Source: Pelagibius sp.
GTDB lineage: Bacteria > Pseudomonadota > Alphaproteobacteria > Kiloniellales > Kiloniellaceae
NCBI RefSeq assembly: GCF_028289705.1
Contig: NZ_JANQOI010000188.1
Span: forward strand, 51,581 to 115,580
Direction: 5' to 3'
DNA: 64,000 nt
Every line of letters starts with the position of its first letter. Position 1 is the stretch's first letter. Positions 33,782 to 43,205 of the stretch are shown in pieces. The translations under genes were made by a program, and so were the position numbers. The notes under the pieces were generated by a model, which was given only the letters and a program-made list of their open reading frames with translations, did not search any database and was not told the origin of the DNA.

Positions 33782-35626
33782 ATGGGCAACCCGGATTCCA
33801 TGGAGACGGCTGCGGCCGGCACGGCTGTGAGCGCGGACCATGGGCGAAGGCTGGCGGATCTCAGGGCCGAACTGGCCCGCCGGGAGGTCCAGGGCTTTCT
33901 CATCCCCCGGGGCGACGAGCATCAGGGCGAGTATGTGCCGGACTCGGCGCAGCGCCTGGCCTGGCTCACCGGTTTCAACGGCTCGGCGGGGACCGCGGCG
34001 GTCCTGCCGGAGGCCGCCGCCATCTTCGTCGACGGGCGCTATACCCTGCAGGTGCGCAACGAGGTGGATAGCGCTCTTTTCGCGCCCCGCCACGTCACCG
34101 AGGAGCCGCTGTCGCAGTGGCTGCGGGAGCACCTGAAACCGGGCCAGCGGCTCGCCTACGATCCCTGGCTGCACACCGAGGACCAGGTCCGCGGGCTTGC
34201 GAAGACCCTGGCCGCCGCCGGGGCCGAGGCGGTGGCCCTGCCGGACAACCCCCTGGACGCGGTCTGGCGGGAGCGTCCGGCGCCGCCGCAGGCGCCGATC
34301 CGGCCCCACGCGCTGCGCTACGCCGGCCGCGAGAGCGCCGACAAGCGCGAGGACCTGGGCCGGGACCTGGAGAAGAAGGGCGTGGCGGCAGCGGTGCTCA
34401 GCCTGCCGGATTCCATCGCCTGGCTACTGAACGTGCGGGGCGGCGACGTCGAGCATTCGCCGCTGCCGCTGTCATTCGCGCTGCTGCATGCCGACGGTGG
34501 CGTGGAGTGGTTCGTGGACGGCGCCAAGCTCGACGACGGCTTGATCAAGCACCTCGGCAACGCCGTCTCGGTGGAGGGGCCGGAGCGGCTGGGGGAGGCG
34601 CTGGACCGCCTGGGCGCCGCCGGAGCCAAGGTGCTGGCCGACCCCGCCACGGCGGCGCGCTGGATCTTCGACCGGCTGCGCGCCGCCGGCGCGGTCATCG
34701 AAACCGGTGCCGACCCCTGCCAGCTTCCCAAGGCGTGCAAGAACGAAACCGAACTGGCGGGCACCCGGGCGGCGCACCGCCGCGACGGGGCCGCCCTCGC
34801 GCGCTTTCTGCAGTGGCTCGATGGGGAGGTGGCGGCCGGCCGCCCGCTGACCGAGATGACCGCCGCCGACCGTCTCGCCGCGATGCGCGGGGAGAGCGGG
34901 GAGCTGCGCGACCTCTCCTTCGACACCATCGCCGGGTCGGGGCCCAACGGGGCCATTGTCCACTACCGGGTCAGCGCGGAGAGCGACCGCCCCCTGGCCA
35001 GGGGCGAGCTGTTCCTCTGTGACTCCGGCGGTCAGTACCCCGACGGAACCACCGACGTGACCCGGACCATCGCCATCGGCGCCCCCAGCGAGGAGATGCG
35101 CGAACGCTTCACCCTGGTGCTCAAGGGCCACATCGCCCTGGCGACGGCGCGCTTTCCCGAGGGCACCTCAGGCAGCCAGTTGGACGTACTGGCCCGCGCC
35201 GCGCTCTGGCAGAGGGGGCTCGACTACGACCACGGCACCGGCCACGGCGTGGGCAGCTATCTCAACGTGCACGAGGGCCCGCAGCGCATTTCCAAGGTGC
35301 CCAACAGCGTGGCCTTGCAGCCGGGCATGATCGTGTCCAACGAACCGGGCTACTACAAGACCGGGGCCTACGGTATCCGCATCGAGAATCTGGTGGCGGT
35401 GGTGGAAAGCCCGCGCGGGCCCGATGAAGAGCGTGCCATGCTCGCCTTCGAGACCCTGACCCTGGCGCCCATCGACCGTCGGCTGGTCAAGAGCGAGCTA
35501 TTGACTGCGGAAGAGATTGCCTGGCTCGACGGCTACCACGCCCGGGTTCGGGAAGTGGTGGGTGCGCAGCTCGACGGCGAGGACCGTGCCTGGCTGGAGC
35601 AGGCGACGGCGCCCTTGGGCGCCTAG
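33782..35626 (+). CDS. Xaa-Pro aminopeptidase (aminopeptidase P, M24B)
   Basis: Up to 614 residues. Two creatinase-N-like domains (about 15-150 and 175-320) precede the pita-bread catalytic domain, the long three-domain layout of cytosolic aminopeptidase P. Metal ligands seen: FLCDSGGQYPDGTTDVTRTI (two Asp), HGTGHGVGSYLNVHEGP (His), VSNEPGYYKTGAYGIRIEN (two Glu). It removes N-terminal residues preceding proline. The ATG at 33782 or the one at 33800 (METAAAG) may be used. Confidence 0.93.
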   Translation: MGNPDSMETAAAGTAVSADHGRRLADLRAELARREVQGFLIPRGDEHQGEYVPDSAQRLAWLTGFNGSAGTAAVLPEAAAIFVDGRYTLQVRNEVDSALFAPRHVTEEPLSQWLREHLKPGQRLAYDPWLHTEDQVRGLAKTLAAAGAEAVALPDNPLDAVWRERPAPPQAPIRPHALRYAGRESADKREDLGRDLEKKGVAAAVLSLPDSIAWLLNVRGGDVEHSPLPLSFALLHADGGVEWFVDGAKLDDGLIKHLGNAVSVEGPERLGEALDRLGAAGAKVLADPATAARWIFDRLRAAGAVIETGADPCQLPKACKNETELAGTRAAHRRDGAALARFLQWLDGEVAAGRPLTEMTAADRLAAMRGESGELRDLSFDTIAGSGPNGAIVHYRVSAESDRPLARGELFLCDSGGQYPDGTTDVTRTIAIGAPSEEMRERFTLVLKGHIALATARFPEGTSGSQLDVLARAALWQRGLDYDHGTGHGVGSYLNVHEGPQRISKVPNSVALQPGMIVSNEPGYYKTGAYGIRIENLVAVVESPRGPDEERAMLAFETLTLAPIDRRLVKSELLTAEEIAWLDGYHARVREVVGAQLDGEDRAWLEQATAPLGA

Positions 35627-35631
35627 CTGTT

Positions 35632-35898
35632 TCAGGCCTCCTCGGCGGAGGTCTCGAACAGCGCCTTCATGTAGGAGTGCTGGATGTCCTGGATGTGGCG
35701 CGCGATGTCGGCCAGATCCTGGCCGATGCGCTCGGCCATCTGCAGGTCCTCGCTGATGTAGAGGTCCGTCGGCTCCGCCCAGCGCTGCGTCATGTGGATC
35801 AGCGCGCGGTAGGCCGCCTTTTCGTGCGCCTTGTCGCCCCGACCCAGATCCTGGACCTGTTCGAGGATGAATTCCAGACTGTCGTCAGCCTTCAGCAT
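35632..35898 (-). CDS. Small helical protein, function unknown
   Basis: 88 residues, largely alpha-helical by pattern (MLKADDSLEFILEQVQDLGRGDKAHEKAAYRALIHMTQRWAEPTDLYISEDLQMAERIGQDLADIARHIQDIQHSYMKALF, given here as its composition of heptads). A GGGACAGGCAGGACA stretch precedes the ATG. It ends five bases from the stop of the aminopeptidase gene on the other strand. I do not recognise the family. Confidence 0.7.
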   Translation of the reverse strand: MLKADDSLEFILEQVQDLGRGDKAHEKAAYRALIHMTQRWAEPTDLYISEDLQMAERIGQDLADIARHIQDIQHSYMKALFETSAEEA

Positions 35899-36106
35899 TG
35901 TCCTGCCTGTCCCTGCTGGTGATGGGGCCGGTGAGCGGGAAACCTTAAGGCCCGGGGGTAAATAGACTGTTTAGAACGCTTCGAAAGGCCGAAAAAACAT
36001 GGATTTTCGGGGGCCTCGCCGCCGGCTGAAAAAAATGACTCAACCGGTGATCCAATCAGGGGGCATTAACGTAACACCCGATACACCCATTTGATTGCTG
36101 TAACTC

Positions 36107-36138
36107 ACGCCCCGCCATTCGGCGGGGCGTCTTTCTTT
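36107..36138 (+). terminator. Strong orphan intrinsic terminator
   Basis: A perfect ten-base stem (ACGCCCCGCC/GGCGGGGCGT) with a four-base loop is followed by CTTTCTTT. No plus-strand gene precedes it; the nearest upstream gene is on the minus strand. It may end a small RNA starting somewhere in 35900-36100. The rest of the 35899-36401 gap holds no recognisable gene; its right end must contain the iorA promoter. Confidence 0.75.
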
Positions 36139-36401
36139 GGTGCCCCTCTGTCGCGGCGATTGAACGGCACCTCTGGCGTCATCCGAATGCGCGCAAACCG
36201 TCCAAAGCGGCGGGCCGGACCCAAAAGTTTCACCCTCTGCGTACTTGCACACGCTCGGATCGCGCCTAGTTAGTAAACTGTTAAGTATACCCTTCCGCAG
36301 TTCTTTTTTTCCCTTCGCCGCCGGGAAAACAAGGAAACAACCCGGCTGCCCGGCGCTCTGGGAGGCGCCCCCAAACACTCTGCAGACCGGGAGAGATTTG
36401 A

Positions 36402-36860
36402 ATGGCAAGAGTGCTCATCAATGGCGAGGAGCGGCAGATTGAGGCCGCCCCCGACACCCCCCTGCTGTGGGTCCTGCGCGACGAACTGGGGCTGACCGGG
36501 ACCAAGTTCGGCTGCGGCGCCGGGCTTTGTGGCGCCTGCACGGTCCACGTCGACGGCGTGCCTGTGCGCTCCTGTTCCACCGCCATCGAAGACGTCGAGG
36601 GCAGTGCGGTCACCACCATCGAAGCCGTGGACGGCAGGGCCGCCGAGGCGGTCCAGGCCGCCTGGGAGAAGCTGGATGTGGTGCAGTGCGGCTACTGCCA
36701 GTCCGGGCAGGTGATGTCGGCCATCGCCCTGTTGAGCGAGAACCGGAAGCCCACGGACGACGACATCGACGCGGCGATGGAGGGCAATGTCTGCCGCTGC
36801 GCCACCTATGTGCGCATCCGCGCGGCCATCCACGAAGCCGCCAAGATCATGGAGGGCTGA
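36402..36860 (+). CDS. iorA: (2Fe-2S) subunit of isoquinoline 1-oxidoreductase-type molybdenum hydroxylase
   Basis: 152 residues. Ferredoxin-like N-terminal domain with [22 protein letters not shown] (plant-type [2Fe-2S]) and the C-terminal helical domain with [11 protein letters not shown] and [13 protein letters not shown], the second [2Fe-2S] site of the xanthine-oxidase family. GGGAGAG precedes the ATG. The next gene, four bases away, encodes the molybdenum subunit, so this is the two-subunit IorAB type, which lacks an FAD subunit and passes electrons to cytochromes or quinones. Confidence 0.93.
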   Translation: MARVLINGEERQIEAAPDTPLLWVLRDELGLTGTKFGCGAGLCGACTVHVDGVPVRSCSTAIEDVEGSAVTTIEAVDGRAAEAVQAAWEKLDVVQCGYCQSGQVMSAIALLSENRKPTDDDIDAAMEGNVCRCATYVRIRAAIHEAAKIMEG

Positions 36861-36864
36861 GACG

Positions 36865-39090
36865 ATGCTGACAGGTTTGAAAGAAAGCGCCGCCGTTGCG
36901 GCCAGCCGTCCCACGACGGGTCCCGAAGCCAGCCGCCGCCAGTTCCTGAAGGCGAGTGCGGTCGCCGGGACCGGCCTGATCATCGGGATGACCCTGCCGC
37001 TGGGCAACAAGCTCGCCCGGGCCGCCACCGGCGGCGCCGCGGCGGTCGACCCCAATGCCTTCATCCGGATCGCGCCGGACAACAGCGTGACCGTGCTGAT
37101 CAAGCACATCGAGTTCGGCCAGGGCGCCTTTACCGGGCTCTCGACCCTGGTGGCCGAGGAACTGGACGCCGACTGGGGGCAGATGCGCGCCGAGCACGCC
37201 CCGGCCAACGCGGCGCTCTATAACAACCTCCACTGGGGCCCGATGCAGGGCACCGGCGGCAGCTCCAGCATCGCCAACGCCTATATGCAGATGCGCCAGG
37301 CCGGCGCCGCCGCGCGGGCCATGCTGGTGATGGCCGCCGCCGAGCTCTGGGGCGTCTCGCCCAAGGACATCGCGGTCGCCAAGGGCGTGGTCTCCCACGC
37401 TGCGTCAGGCAAGCGCGCCACTTTCGGCGAGTTGGCCGATCGGGCCGCTGCCATGGAGCCGCCGGCCGACATCCCGCTGAAGGACCCGGCCGACTTCACC
37501 CTGATCGGCAAGCACGCGCCGCGCCTCGACTCGCGGGCCAAGACCCGCGGCGAAGCCGTCTACACCATCGACAAGAGCCTGCCCGGCATGCTGACGGCGG
37601 TGCTCGCCCGCCCGCCGGTCTTCGGCGCGACGGTGAAGTCCTTCGACGACTCGGCGGCCCGGGCGGTGCCCGGCGTCACCGACGTGGTCGTGGTACCCCG
37701 CGGCATCGCCGTGCTGGGCAAGGGCTACTGGGCGGCCGTGAACGGGCGCGACGCCCTGGACATCGACTGGGACGAGTCCACCGGGGAGACCCGCGGCTCG
37801 GCGGAGATGATGGCCGAGTACAAGACCCTGGCCGACCAGCCGGGTCTGATGGCGCGCAACGACGGCGCTGTCGAGGACGCTCTCGCCTCCGCCGCCAAGG
37901 TGCTGGAGGCGGACTACGAGTTCCCCTTCCTCGCCCATGCGCCCATGGAGCCGCTGGACTGTTTGGTGCAGCTCGGTCCGGATTCCTGCGAGATCTGGAC
38001 CGGTTCGCAGATCCCCACCGTCGACCAGGGCGCGGCGGCGGCCATTGCCGGCCTCAAGCCGGAGCAGGTGACGATCCACACCCTGCTGGCCGGCGGCAGC
38101 TTTGGCCGGCGTGCCACGCCCAATGCCGACATGGTCTCCGAGGCGGTCACCGTCGCCATGGCCATCGGCGGCCGGGCGCCGGTGAAGGTGGTCTGGACCC
38201 GCGAGGACGACATCCAGGTCGGGCGCTACCGGCCGATGTACTTCCACCGCCTGCGCGCCGGGCTGGATGACCAGGGCAACCTCATCGGCTGGCATCACCG
38301 TATCGTCGGCCAGTCTATCCTGCGCAACACGCCCTTTGCCGATTTCCTGATCAAGAACGGTATCGACCAGACCTCGGTGGAGGGGGCGAACAATCTGCCC
38401 TATGCGATCCCGAACCTGGCCGTGGACCTGCACACCACCGACGTGGCGGTGCCGGTGCTCTGGTGGCGCGCCGTGGGCAGCACCCACACCGCCTACTCGG
38501 CGGAGGCCTTCCTCGACGAACTGGCCGAAGCCGCCGGGCGCGACCCGGTGGAGTTCCGCCTGGCCATGCTGAAGGACCATCCGCGCCACGCCGCGGTCCT
38601 AAAGCTGGCGGCGGAGAAGGCGGGTTGGGGCACGCCGTTGCCACAGGGCCGCTCCCGCGGCATCGCCCTGCACGAGTCCTTCAATTCCTACGTCGCCCAG
38701 GTGGCCGAGATCTCGGTGGCCGGCGACGGCCAGATCAAGGTGGAGAAGGTGGTCTGCGCGGTGGACTGCGGCCTCGCGGTCAATCCGGACCAGGTGAAGG
38801 CGCAGATGGAGGGCGGCATCGGTTACGGCCTCGGTGCCATCCTGCACGACGCCATCACTCTGGACGGCGGCCGGGTGGAGCAATCCAACTTCCACGACTA
38901 CCAATCGCTGCGCATCAACGAGATGCCGGAGGTGGAGGTGCACATCATGCCCTCGGCCGAGCCGCCCACCGGTGTCGGCGAACCGGGGGTGCCGCCTATC
39001 GGCCCCGCCGTGGCCAACGCGGTCTACGCCGCCACCGGCCGGCGCATCCGCCAACTCCCCATGGCCCTGCACGGCCTGACCGGCGCCTGA
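36865..39090 (+). CDS. iorB: Molybdopterin-binding subunit (IorB type), Tat-exported
   Basis: 741 residues. Start at 36865 is preceded by GGAGGGCTGAGACG and yields a twin-arginine leader [19 protein letters not shown], so the enzyme is exported folded to the periplasm with IorA. The xanthine-oxidase-type large subunit follows: [36 protein letters not shown], the molybdenum-site Glu region [19 protein letters not shown] near the C-terminus. Substrates in this family include isoquinoline and a wide range of aldehydes and N-heterocycles; the actual one is unknown. Confidence 0.92.
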   Translation: MLTGLKESAAVAASRPTTGPEASRRQFLKASAVAGTGLIIGMTLPLGNKLARAATGGAAAVDPNAFIRIAPDNSVTVLIKHIEFGQGAFTGLSTLVAEELDADWGQMRAEHAPANAALYNNLHWGPMQGTGGSSSIANAYMQMRQAGAAARAMLVMAAAELWGVSPKDIAVAKGVVSHAASGKRATFGELADRAAAMEPPADIPLKDPADFTLIGKHAPRLDSRAKTRGEAVYTIDKSLPGMLTAVLARPPVFGATVKSFDDSAARAVPGVTDVVVVPRGIAVLGKGYWAAVNGRDALDIDWDESTGETRGSAEMMAEYKTLADQPGLMARNDGAVEDALASAAKVLEADYEFPFLAHAPMEPLDCLVQLGPDSCEIWTGSQIPTVDQGAAAAIAGLKPEQVTIHTLLAGGSFGRRATPNADMVSEAVTVAMAIGGRAPVKVVWTREDDIQVGRYRPMYFHRLRAGLDDQGNLIGWHHRIVGQSILRNTPFADFLIKNGIDQTSVEGANNLPYAIPNLAVDLHTTDVAVPVLWWRAVGSTHTAYSAEAFLDELAEAAGRDPVEFRLAMLKDHPRHAAVLKLAAEKAGWGTPLPQGRSRGIALHESFNSYVAQVAEISVAGDGQIKVEKVVCAVDCGLAVNPDQVKAQMEGGIGYGLGAILHDAITLDGGRVEQSNFHDYQSLRINEMPEVEVHIMPSAEPPTGVGEPGVPPIGPAVANAVYAATGRRIRQLPMALHGLTGA

Positions 39091-39111
39091 TCCGCTGTCC
39101 TTAAACCGCCA

Positions 39112-39143
39112 AACCCCTCTCCGGCCTATGCCGGGGAGGGGTT
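39112..39143 (+). terminator. Terminator shared by iorB and the convergent cyclase gene
   Basis: AACCCCTCTCCGGC and GCCGGGGAGGGGTT pair around the loop CTAT, followed by CTCTCTTT. The loop contains the stop codon (TAG, minus strand) of the facing cyclase gene, so the hairpin overlaps its last codons. Confidence 0.8.
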
Positions 39144-40430
39144 CTCTCTTTCGGATGGTGCCAAGTAGAGGGTGAAGAGTTCCTGAGGTTCGGGGACGCC
39201 GCGCAGCATGTGGCGGCCGAGGGAGACGATGTCGTCGCGCTGCGCCATGGCGGGGCGGGCAACCTGCGAAGAGACGATCAGTTCCTGTTCCAGGGAGCGG
39301 CACATGCCGAGGATGCGCGCCGTCACGTTCACCGCGGAGCCGATGATGGTGAAGTCCAGGCGGTGCTCGGCGCCGATGTTGCCGTAGAGCACGTTGCCGG
39401 CGTGCAGCGCGAGATTGAACCCCGTGCGCGGCAGATCCTCGGCTTCGCGGCGCCGGTTCACATCGGCCATGGCGATCCGCAGCGCAGCCGATGCCTCGAG
39501 GGCCGAGCGCCCCGCGTCCTCCTGATCGTCGAAGCTGAAGATCGCCAGCAATCCATCGCCCATGAATTTGAGCACATTTCCGCCATGGTCCTCGATCACC
39601 GAGACCACGGTCCCGAAGTAGTCGTTCAGCATGGCGATGATCGCTGCGCCCGCGGTTCTCTCCGCAAGCCTGGTAAAGCTTTGGAGATCGAAGTACCAGA
39701 TCACCGCATGGATGGTCTCCAGAGACCCGCGCTGGATCTCGCCGGAAAGCACACGCGCGCCGGCATCGGGGCCCAGGTAGGTCTCCAGAAGATCCACCGC
39801 CATCTGACGGTTGGAGGCGGCCTTCAGTGTCAGGGCGAGGGGACGCAGGAGGTCGCGAAGCACGGCAATATCCGAGTCCGAGAAGCCGCCGGCTGCATCG
39901 CTGGTCCAGGAGATCACGATCCCTTCCGGCGGGTCGTTCGGGTCGTAGCCGCGCCCCTGCGTGACTGCACTGAGGGGGAGCATCATCGCCAGGTAATCGG
40001 TTCCGCCCTTGGCGCGGAACTCATCGAGAATCGGGAAACGATGCGGCGCCTCGGTCTCCGTCAGGCGCTCCCGCAGCTCGCTGATGCCCTCTTCGAGCAT
40101 GTGGTAGAAGGGGCTGTGGGACCATTGCTCGACCGGGGTATCCGTGCGGGCGTAGTAGTCCCGCATCACGCCGCTGCTTCGGTACCAGTCGAAGCCGAGG
40201 CCGCCGAAGACCGGGTGAAGCGACCGCTGCGCCAGGTGCACGCGCTCGACCGGAAGGCCCGCGCCGACCAGCCTTTCGCAATAGCCCTCCACCACCGCCT
40301 CTTGCGGTGCGCCGGCCAGCCCCTGATCGATCAGCCAGGCAGTGATCTCCGCAACGGCGCTGCTGTGGTCCGCTTGCCGGGGTGATGGCTTCGCCAACTG
40401 TCGCTCCGCCCCTGTGACTCGCTGTTCCAC
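39126..40430 (-). CDS. Class III adenylate/guanylate cyclase with N-terminal sensory region
   Basis: 434 residues. The N-terminal 210 residues look like a GAF-like sensory domain (SGVMRDYYARTDTPVEQWSHSPFYHMLEEGISELRERLTETEAPHRFPILDEF and IVISWTSDAAGGFSDSDIAVLRDLLRPLAL). The cyclase domain spans about 225-420: AVIWYFDLQSFTRLAE (first metal Asp), VLKFMGDGLLAIFSFDD (second Asp), LHAGNVLYGNIGAEHRLDFTIIGSAVNVTARI (transition-state Asn/Arg). This architecture is common in alphaproteobacteria. Product is most likely cAMP. Confidence 0.88.
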   Translation of the reverse strand: MEQRVTGAERQLAKPSPRQADHSSAVAEITAWLIDQGLAGAPQEAVVEGYCERLVGAGLPVERVHLAQRSLHPVFGGLGFDWYRSSGVMRDYYARTDTPVEQWSHSPFYHMLEEGISELRERLTETEAPHRFPILDEFRAKGGTDYLAMMLPLSAVTQGRGYDPNDPPEGIVISWTSDAAGGFSDSDIAVLRDLLRPLALTLKAASNRQMAVDLLETYLGPDAGARVLSGEIQRGSLETIHAVIWYFDLQSFTRLAERTAGAAIIAMLNDYFGTVVSVIEDHGGNVLKFMGDGLLAIFSFDDQEDAGRSALEASAALRIAMADVNRRREAEDLPRTGFNLALHAGNVLYGNIGAEHRLDFTIIGSAVNVTARILGMCRSLEQELIVSSQVARPAMAQRDDIVSLGRHMLRGVPEPQELFTLYLAPSERENPSPA

Positions 40431-40507
40431 TGAAAGCTATCACCAAGGCGGCCGAATCCGAACCGCGCCGTGCCCGTAGGGCGGTTTAGGTTTGCTGGTT
40501 CGAAAAC

Positions 40508-41059
40508 CTAGGACACGCAGTTGGACACCGGGAGCAGAGCCACCGCGTTGGCGTCGAAGCGGGCCTCGACCGGGGGCAGGCCCGCGCCGGCTTCGTCGAA
40601 GTCGATGGCCACCTCCGCGCCCTTGATCTCGGAGCCGGCGACCTGGGTCTGGCCCCAGGGGCTCTCCACCAGGGTGTCGTCGACGTCGATGGTGAAGGCG
40701 ACCTCTTGGCGCGCGTGAAGCCCCGCCAACAGCAGTTCGACGCTGCGCCCGCCATCGCGGACGTCGGAGACCGCGCGAACCAGTTCGGCCCCCGCGACCA
40801 GTTCGAAGGGCTGATAGACCTGCACGCCCGGGCCGCTGGCCGAGGTGTCGAAGATCAGGCCGCCCGATGACTCGCTCAGATCGAGCCGCAGCGTCATCGG
40901 GCCCAGCGGGCAGCCCCCGGTGTTGCGGATCTCGAAGCGGTCCGTCGGAGCCCCTTCGCGGAACAGCACGCGGACGTCCGCCTGGGCGGCACTGCTCGCG
41001 CCCAGAGCGATGGCGGCGATGGCACCGCTTCGCAGAACCTTGAGAAGCGTGACCGTCAT
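40508..41059 (-). CDS. Secreted protein, resembles 'aggregation factor core' family
   Basis: 183 residues with a signal peptide (AIAAIALGASSAAQA). The mature part (DVRVLFREGAPTDRFEIRNTGGCPLGPMTLRLDLSESSGGLIFDTSASGPGVQVYQPFELVAG) looks like a beta-sandwich and is reminiscent of alphaproteobacterial proteins annotated as aggregation factor core; I recall this family only loosely. It contains repeated D/E-rich strand ends that could bind calcium. It is flanked by an NDUFA9-like reductase gene upstream on the same strand. Confidence 0.6.
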   Translation of the reverse strand: MTVTLLKVLRSGAIAAIALGASSAAQADVRVLFREGAPTDRFEIRNTGGCPLGPMTLRLDLSESSGGLIFDTSASGPGVQVYQPFELVAGAELVRAVSDVRDGGRSVELLLAGLHARQEVAFTIDVDDTLVESPWGQTQVAGSEIKGAEVAIDFDEAGAGLPPVEARFDANAVALLPVSNCVS

Positions 41060-41104
41060 TGTCGTTTCTCCCCTTTTGTGTCCGCCGGCGCCGGAGCTTT
41101 CCTC

Positions 41105-42025
41105 CTAGAAGGTATATGACGGCAGGACCTTTTCCAGGGCGGTGGGTTCGACGCCGAGGTCGCGCAGGGTGAGCGCCGCATCGGGCACCACGTTGTCCTG
41201 CTTCATCAGGGTGACCTGGGCCCGGGTGATGGGCGGCGTCGGCAACAGCGCGGACAGCAGCGCCAGGAAATCCCAGAGCGCGAAGGGCAGGGGCAGCAGC
41301 AGGCATCGCCGCTGCGTCTGCTGCAGGATCAGCTCGATCAGCGCCCGGTAGCTGTAGACCCGCGGCCCGCCCAGCTCGTAGGTCGCGCCCGGGGCGTCGG
41401 GATGCTGCAGGGACTTGGATACCGCCTCCGCGACGTCGCCAACAAAGACCGGCTGCAGCTTTGTGTCGCCGCGCCCGAACAGTGGCAGCAGGGGCAGGCG
41501 GGCGGCGATCTCCGCCAGGCTGTTGACGAAGCGGTCCTCGGGCCCGAAGAGCACGCTGGGGCGCAGGACCGTCGCCCCGGCAAAGGCGTCCCGCACCAGC
41601 CGTTCGCCCCTGGCCCGGGCGCGCACGTAGCCGGCTTCCGAATGCAGGTCGGCGCCGATGCCGGAGATCAGCACCAGACGCTGGAGGCCCCGGGCGGCGG
41701 CCTGCTGCGCCACGGTGAGGGCGCCCAGCTCGTGGACCGCTTCGAAGGTCTCGGCGCCCTTCTCGACATAGAGGCCGACGGCGTTGACCGCGGCGTCCGA
41801 TCCCTCCAGGGCCTGCGCCACGGTGGTTTCGTCGCAGACGTCCGCATAGACGGGCTGAAGATCCGCAGGCTGCGGGCCCTCCGGCGCGACCACCACCTTG
41901 TCCGGATGGCGGACAGCGACCCGCACGGTGATCCCTTCGGCCAGCAGCCGCCGGACGATCGCGGCGCCGAGAAATCCCGTGCCGCCGAAAACCGTCACGC
42001 AGTTCGGTTGCCAATCCGCTGCCAT
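41105..42025 (-). CDS. Atypical SDR, complex I NDUFA9-like NAD(P)H-binding protein
   Basis: 306 residues. Rossmann N-terminus CVTVFGGTGFLGAAIVRRLLAEGITVRVAVRHP, then LVLISGIGADLHSEAGYVRARARGERLVRDA, TVLRPSVLFGPEDRFVN and YELGGPRVYSYRALIELILQQT, matching the extended-SDR group related to mitochondrial complex I subunit NDUFA9. The classical catalytic Tyr-x-x-x-Lys appears as Y-V-R-A-R, so it may not be a normal dehydrogenase. In related bacteria this gene lies near other redox genes; here it stands with a secreted protein. Confidence 0.85.
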   Translation of the reverse strand: MAADWQPNCVTVFGGTGFLGAAIVRRLLAEGITVRVAVRHPDKVVVAPEGPQPADLQPVYADVCDETTVAQALEGSDAAVNAVGLYVEKGAETFEAVHELGALTVAQQAAARGLQRLVLISGIGADLHSEAGYVRARARGERLVRDAFAGATVLRPSVLFGPEDRFVNSLAEIAARLPLLPLFGRGDTKLQPVFVGDVAEAVSKSLQHPDAPGATYELGGPRVYSYRALIELILQQTQRRCLLLPLPFALWDFLALLSALLPTPPITRAQVTLMKQDNVVPDAALTLRDLGVEPTALEKVLPSYTF

Positions 42026-42132
42026 GGCTCCCTATCCCGGCCTCGATCCTACGCCGGATCGCGAGGGCGCCAAAGCCTTCGGCAAGAGACAGGACAGCGA
42101 AGGCTCAGCGGCGGACGGCTTGTAGCGGAGAG

Positions 42133-42245
42133 GGTGTCACCCCCACCCCAACCCTCCCCCATCGAAGGGGGAGGGGGAAGTTATTGAAGCGGCTCAAAAA
42201 ATTCCCCTCCCCCCTTGATGGGGGGAGGTCGGGAGGGGGGTGAAC
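42133..42245 (+). repeat. Dispersed palindromic repeat element, copy 2
   Basis: Two G/C-tract hairpins (CCCTCCCCC/GGGGGAGGG and CCCCTCCCCCC/GGGGGGAGG) separated by an AT-richer spacer. The sequence is a close match to the reverse complement of the element at 7152-7260. It lies upstream of the NDUFA9-like gene and downstream of the methyltransferase gene; the remaining gap 42026-42352 shows no gene. Confidence 0.8.
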
Positions 42246-42352
42246 CGCACACTCGATGGCAGCCTGTCCTCTTCGATTCCGGCCTGAACCGAACAGTCGT
42301 TGACTACGTTGAGGCGTCGGCGGGGTCCGATCTGGTGATCGACGCATGCGGG

Positions 42353-43117
42353 TCAGTCCGAGACCTGCAATTCCATCAGGGCGTACCAGGCCCACCACTT
42401 CACGGCGGGCAGGGCGAAGAGGGCTCTGTCCAGGGCGCGGGTCGCGGCGATGATCGGCCTGCGGGCCGGGGTCCTGCGGAAGGGCACGGCGGCCAGGGTC
42501 GTCAGGCCGTAGAAGCGGTAGACCGTCGCACCGAAAGCCGCATCGAAACGCTTGAAGTCGGGCCTCAGCAGCGGGTGCTCGTCGGGTGTGCGCGCGTCGG
42601 GGGTGAGTCGGCGGTAGAGCGCGATGGCCGGATTGTGGCCCAGGGGTTCGACGAAGAGCGCCCGGCCGCCGGGGCGTAGCACCCGGGCGATCTCGCCCAG
42701 GGCGCGGCCGATATCCAGGTGGTGGATGATGCCGCTGCCGAAGACGAGGTCGAAGCTGTCGTCGGCGAAGGTCATGGCCTCTGCGTCCATGACCTCAAGA
42801 CGGACGTTGGCGAGCCCGGCCTCCCGCGCGCGCCGCCGGCCCCGGGCGACAGCAACATCGGAAATGTCGATGCCGCTCGCCGAGCGGGCCCGCCCCGCGA
42901 GATGCAGGATGGTGTCACCGTAGGCACAGCCGTATTCCAGGATGTCGGCACCGGTGGCCAGCGCCGCAACCCGCGCCCGGTAGTCCTGAAAACAATCGAC
43001 GATGGCCGCGTAGTACTTGAGCTGGGCTTCGCGGTCGTCGTGTTCGAAGCGCGCGTTATGGAAGTCGCGCTCGCGCGCCAGCCGTTTCTCGTCGTCCGCG
43101 GTCCAGGCCGTCTTCAT
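42353..43117 (-). CDS. Class I SAM-dependent methyltransferase
   Basis: About 254 residues. Motif I ILEYGCAYGDTILHLAGRARSASGIDISDVAVARGRRRA, then EVMDAEAMTFADDSFDLVFGSGIIHHLDIGRALGEIARVLRPGGRALFVEPLGHNPAIALYRRLTPDARTPDEHPLL, a pattern typical of glycan or lipid methyltransferases. Start at 43117 is preceded by AGAGGCAGGG. It ends a minus-strand run with a PIG-L deacetylase and a carbamoyltransferase, so it may methylate the same saccharide; the gap to the PIG-L gene is about 90 bases. Confidence 0.86.
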   Translation of the reverse strand: MKTAWTADDEKRLARERDFHNARFEHDDREAQLKYYAAIVDCFQDYRARVAALATGADILEYGCAYGDTILHLAGRARSASGIDISDVAVARGRRRAREAGLANVRLEVMDAEAMTFADDSFDLVFGSGIIHHLDIGRALGEIARVLRPGGRALFVEPLGHNPAIALYRRLTPDARTPDEHPLLRPDFKRFDAAFGATVYRFYGLTTLAAVPFRRTPARRPIIAATRALDRALFALPAVKWWAWYALMELQVSD

Positions 43118-43205
43118 CCCTGCCTCTTTCGGCTTCGCCAGTCGAAAGTAGCCCGGGTACCTCCACCTTCCAGTGTCATAAAGGGGGCGCATCGGCCCCT
43201 ACGGG

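Noticed and set aside
36787..36864. Upstream extension of the iorB frame.
   Set aside because: It overlaps iorA, and the ATG at 36865 with GGAGG upstream gives a proper twin-arginine leader.
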